Below are positions 59,540 to 64,000 of a stretch of 64,000 nt of DNA, one piece after another. Origin of the DNA: Siphonodentalium dalli (taxonomy: Eukaryota; Mollusca; Scaphopoda; Gadilida; Siphonodentaliidae); contig CP136062.1 of assembly GCA_032622095.1 (NCBI GenBank), positions 8,459,710 to 8,523,709 on the forward strand, written 5' to 3'. The translations under genes were made by a program, and so were the position numbers. The notes below the pieces were generated by a model that worked only from the letters and a program-made list of their open reading frames with translations, was not told the origin of the DNA and made no database searches. The stretch's first letter is position 1, and each line of letters starts with the position of its first letter.

Positions 59540-62500
59540 TAATTATTTCATGACGGGAGCTGCGTTGGTGCAGCATTAACTATTTTATGATGGGATCTGT
59601 GCTGGTGCAGCATTAACCCTTTCATGACGGGTAGCTCTGCTGGTCCAGCATTAATCCTTCCATGGTGGGACCATGACGACAGTTGCGTGGTTGCAGCATT
59701 AGTTATTTCATGAAGGGAGCTGCGTTGGTGCAGCATTAAATATTTGATAATGGGAGCTGCGTTCTGCGCTGGTGCAGCATTAATTATTTCATGACGGGAG
59801 CTGCGTTGGTGCAACATTAGTTATTTGATGATGGGAGCTGCGTTGGTGCAGCATTAACTCTTTCATGACGGGAGCTGCGTTAGTGCAGCATTAATTATTT
59901 GATTATGGGAGCTGCGTTGGTGCAGCATTAACTCTTTCATGGCGGGAGCTGCGTTAGTGCAACATTAATTATTTGCTGATGGGAGCTGCGCTGGTGCAGC
60001 ATTAATTATTTCATTGCGGGAGCTGCGTTGGTGCAGCATTAGTTATTTGATGATGGGAGCTGCATTGGGGCAACATCAAGTCTTTCATGACTGGAGCTGC
60101 GTTGGGCAGCATTAATTATTTCATGATGGGAGCTGTGCTGGAGCAGCATTAACCTTTTTATGACGGGAGCTGTGTTGGTGGAGTATTAACCATTTCATGA
60201 CGGGATCTGCGCTGATGCAGAATTAATTCTTTCATGACGGGATTTGTGCTGGTGCAGCATTAATTATTTAATGACTGGAGCTGCGTTGGTGCAGCATTAA
60301 CTAATTCATGACGGAAGCTGCGCTGGTGCAGCATTTATTATTTCATGACGGGAGCTGCGTTGGTGCAGCATTAACTATTTTATGATGGGATCTGTGCTGG
60401 TGCACCATTAACCCTTTCATGACGGGTAGCTCTGCTGGTCCAGCATTAACCCTTCCATGGTGGGACCATGACGACAGTTGCGTTGTTGCAGCATTAGTTA
60501 TTTCATGAAGGGAGCTGCGTTGGTGCAGCATTAATTATTTGATGATGGGAGCCCGCGTTGGTGCAGCATTAACTATTTCATAGCGGGAGCTGCGCTGGTG
60601 CAGCATTAAATATTTGATAATGGGAGCTGCGTTCTGCGCTGGTGCAGCATTAATTATTTCATGACGGGAGCTGCGTTGGTGCAACATTAGTTATTTGATG
60701 ATGGGAGCTGCGTTGGTGCAGCATTAACCCTTTCATGACGGGAGCTGCGTTGGTGCAACATTAACCCTTTGGTGACGGGAGCTGTGCTGGTGCAGCATTA
60801 ATTATGTGATGACGGGAGCTGGGTTGGTGCAGCATTAACTATTTCATGAAGGGAACTGCGTTGGTGCAGTATTAACTATTTCATGACGGGAGCTGCGCTG
60901 GTGCATCATTAATTATTTCAGGACGGGGCTGCCGTGGTGCAGCATTAATTATTTCATGAAGGGAGCTGCATTGTTGCAGCATTGACTCTTTCATGACGGG
61001 AGCTGCGCTGGTGCAGTATTAATACATTTCATGACGGGAGTTGCGTTGGTGCAGCGTTAATTATTTGATGATGGGAGCTGCGTTGGTGCAGCATTAACTC
61101 TTTCATGACGAGAGCTGCGTTAGTGCAGCATTAATTATTTCATGAAGGGAGCTGCGTTGGTGCAGCATTAATTATTTGATGATGGGAGCCCGCTTGGTGC
61201 AGCATTAATTATTTCATGGCGGGAGTTGCGCTGGTGCAGCATTAATTATTTCATGACGGGAGCTGCGTTGGTGTAGCATTTGTTGCCGCATTAGTTATTT
61301 CATGAAGGGAGCTGCGTTGGTGCAGCATTAATTATTTGATGATGGGAGCCCGCGTTGGTGCAGCATTAACTATTTCATGGCGAGAGCTGCGCTGGTGCAG
61401 CATTAATTATTTCATGACGGGAGCTGCGTTGGTGTAGCATTAAACCCATTCATGACGGGAGCTGCGCTGGTGCAGCATTAATTATTTCATGACGGGAGCC
61501 CGCGTTGGTGCAGCATTAGTTATTTCATGAAGGGAGCTGCGTTGGTGCAGCATTAATTATTTAATGACGGGAGCTGCGTTGGTGCAGCATTAACTATTTT
61601 ATGATGGGATCTGTGCTGGTGCAGGATTAACCCTTTCATGACGGGTAGCTCTGCTGGTCCAGCATTAACCCTTCCATGGTGGGACCTTGACGACAGTTGC
61701 GTTGTTGCAGCATTAGTTATTTCATGAAGGTAGCTGCGTTGGTGCAGCATTAAATATTTGATGATGGGAGCTGCGTTGGTGCAGCATTAACTCTTTCATG
61801 ACGGGAGCTGCGCTGGTGCAGCATTAATTATTTCATTAAGGGAGCTGCGTTGGTGCAGCATTAATTATTTGATGATGGGAGCCCGCGTTGGTGCAGCATT
61901 AACTATTTCATGGCGAGAGTTGCGCTGATGCAGCATTAATTATTTCATGACAGGAGCTGCGTTGGTGTAGCATTAACCCTTTTATGACGGGAGCTGCGTT
62001 GGTGCAGCATTAATTATTTGCTGATGGGAGCTGCGTTGGTGTAGCATTAACCCATTCACGAAGGGAGCTGCGTTGGTGCAGCATTAAATATTTGATGATG
62101 GGAACTGCGCTGGTGCAGCATTAACTCTTTCATGACGGGAGCTGCGCTGGTGCAGCATTAATTATTTCACGAAGTGAGCTGCAGCATTAATTATTTGATG
62201 ATGGGAGCCCGCGTTGGTGCAGCATTAACTATTTCATGGCGGGAGCTGCGCTGGTGCAGCATTAACTATTTCATGATGGGAGCTGCGCTGGTGCACCATT
62301 AATTAGTTCAGGACGGGGTTGCGTTGGTGCAGCATTAATTATTTCATGACGGGAGCTGCGTTTGTGCAGCATTAACCCATTCATGACGGAAGCTGCGTTG
62401 GGGCAGCATTAATTTGTTCATGACGGGAGCTGCGTTGGGCAGCATTAATTCTTTCATGATGGGAGCTGTGCTGGTGCAGCATTAACCTTTTTATGACGGG

Positions 62501-64000
62501 AGCTGTGTTGGTGCAGTATTAACCCTTTCATGACGGGAGCTGCGCTGGTGCTGCATTAATTGTTTCATGACGGGAGCTGTGTTGGTGCAGCATTAATTAT
62601 TTAACGACGGGAGCTGCGTTGGTGCAGCATTAACTCATTCATGACGGGAGCTGCGCTGGTGCAGCATTAATTATTTCATGACGGGAGCTGCGTTGGTGCA
62701 GCATTGACTCTTTCATGACGGGAGCTGCGCTGGTGCAGTATTAATACATTTCATGACGGGAGTTGCGTTGGTGCAGCGTTAATTATTTAATGATGGGAGC
62801 TGCGTTGGTGCAGCATAAACTCTTTCATGACGGGAGCTGCGTTAGCGCAGAAATAATTATTTGATTATGGGAGCTGCGTTGGTGCAGCATTAACTCTTTC
62901 ATGACGGGAGCTGCGTTAGTGCAGCATTAATTATTTGATTATGGGAGCTGCTTTGGTGCAGCATTAACTCTTTCATGGCGGGAGTTGCGCTGGTCCAGCA
63001 TTAATTATTTCATGACTGGAGCTGCGTTGGTGCATCATTAATAATTTCATAACCGGAGCTGCGCTGATGCAGCATTAATTATTTGATGACGGGAGCTGCG
63101 TTGGTGCAGCGTTAACTCTTTCATGACGGGAGCTGAGCTGGTGCAACATTTATTATTTCATGACGGGAGCTACGTTGGTGCATCATTAATTATTTGCTGA
63201 TGGGAGCTGCGCTGGTGCAGTATTAATACATTTCATGACGGGAGCTGCGTTGGTGCAGCGTTAATTATTTGATAATGGGAGCTGCGTTGGTGCATCATTA
63301 ACTATTTTACGACGGGAGCTGTGCTGGGCAGCATTAACCCTTTCATGACGGGGAGCTGTGCTGGAGCAGCATTAACTCTTCCATGACGGTAGTTGAGTTG
63401 GAGTAGGATTAGTTATTTCATGAAGGGAGCTGCGTTGGTGCAGCATTAAATATTTGATGATGGGATCTGCGTTGGTGCAGCAATAACTCTTTCGTGACGG
63501 GAGCTGCGCTGGTGCAGCATTAATTATTTCATGACGGGATCTGCATTGGTGCAGCATTAGTTATTTGATGATGGGAGCTGCATTGGGGCAACATCAAGTC
63601 TTTCATGACTGGAGCTGCATTAATTATTTCATGATGGGAGCTGTGCTGGTGCAGCATTAACCTTTTTATGACGGGAGCTGTGTTGGTGGAGTATTAACCA
63701 TTTCATGACGGGATCTGCGCTGACGCAGCATTAATTCTTTCATGACGGGATCTGTGCTGGTGCAGCATTAATTATTCAATGACGGGAGCTGACTTGGTGC
63801 AGCATTAACTCATTCATGACGGGAGCTGCGCTGGTGCAGCATTAACTATATTATGATGGGATCTGTGCTGGTGCAGCATTAACCCTTTCATGACGGGTAG
63901 CTTTGCTGGTCCAGAATTAACCCTTCCATGGTGGGACCATGACGACAGTTGCGTTGTTGCAGCATTAGTTATTTCATGAAGGGAGCTGCGTTGGTGCAGC
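59540..64000 (+). repeat. Distal satellite segment, mosaic of earlier blocks
   Basis: Contains shortened monomers such as 'gagctgcgttctgcgctggt' (about 59,755 and 60,627), giving a ~0.9-kb local duplication. From about 61,740 onward the order of variants largely follows 27,650-30,090. For example the 'cacgaagtgagctgcagcat' block is at 62,168 and 28,072, and the block at 63,372 matches 29,421. Some monomers otherwise seen at 22.4 and 26.6 kb are interspersed. The array continues beyond the window. Confidence 0.75.

Larger units (their letters stand above)
19703..64000 (+). repeat. 37-bp satellite array, about 1,200 monomers, open at window end
   Basis: All of this stretch is head-to-tail copies of a 37-bp monomer that reads ggtgcagcattaattatttc then atgacgggagctgcgtt in its commonest form. 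Variants are frequent at fixed positions: aattattt/aactcttt/aaccctttc in the middle, catgacggg/gatgatggg/catgaaggg, and gcgttggt/gcgctggt/gtgctggt at the end. Single-base and few-base indels occur, and shortened units appear (for example gggcagcatt for ggtgcagcatt). The length 44,298 bp divided by 37 gives about 1,197 copies. Orientation is constant. Because 37 is not a multiple of three, frames rotate; short minus-strand frames of about 62 codons appear only in a divergent sub-block. I see no other sequence inserted. Confidence 0.98.

Noticed and set aside
19703..64000. CRISPR array
   Set aside because: The monomers are contiguous without unique spacers, and the context is eukaryotic. Variable positions are point variants, not spacers.
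19703..64000. CENP-B box in the 37-bp monomer
   Set aside because: The monomer has TTCATGACGGGA, which resembles the two halves of a CENP-B box, but the spacing between TTC and CGGG is too short for the consensus.

Overview
This window is eukaryotic nuclear DNA from an invertebrate animal. The evidence is a spliced gene with GT/AG junctions, several decayed non-LTR retrotransposons (LINEs), small DNA transposons with terminal inverted repeats, and very long tandem repeats. I see no prokaryotic or organellar signature. The LINE types, the animal methyltransferase family and the dispersed 'ggg.cataactcc'-like repeats fit a marine lophotrochozoan, most likely a mollusc. That placement is inference from memory of such genomes, not a proof.

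Layout. Positions 1-2,670 hold a 148-bp dispersed repeat pair and a decayed plus-strand LINE C-terminus (about 1,850-2,668). A GAT/GAC microsatellite follows (2,695-3,025). A minus-strand LINE relic then runs from 7,044 down to about 3,130. It is split by a nested plus-strand L2/CR1-like LINE fragment (3,413-4,332) that sits between two ATAT copies. A 437-bp MITE with hairpin ends lies at 7,620-8,056. A composite ~490-bp tandem repeat occupies about 8,100-11,060 and is itself interrupted by a 697-bp hAT-like MITE (9,742-10,438). A LINE ORF1 relic lies at 11,096-11,858 (minus).

The only convincing host gene is on the minus strand. It is a two-exon, membrane-anchored class I SAM methyltransferase: exon 1 17,927-18,178, exon 2 12,322-12,882, phase-0 junction, 270 aa predicted. 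Its ~5-kb intron carries a 51-bp minisatellite adjoining the exon-2 acceptor, a hairpin, a MITE relic, a 42-copy 32-bp minisatellite and a degenerate repeat family. Full TGACGTCA palindromes are unusually dense in and around this gene.

From 19,703 to the end of the window (44.3 kb, not finished) the sequence is one head-to-tail satellite with a 37-bp monomer, about 1,200 copies. It is layered into kilobase-scale higher-order duplications of about 1.9, 3.9-4.1, 4.46 and 6.06 kb. Some are almost or apparently exactly identical, which points to recent amplification or an assembly effect. A single inverted monomer lies about 360 bp before the array. The array contains no gene I would defend; its ~62-codon open frames are by-products of the repeat.
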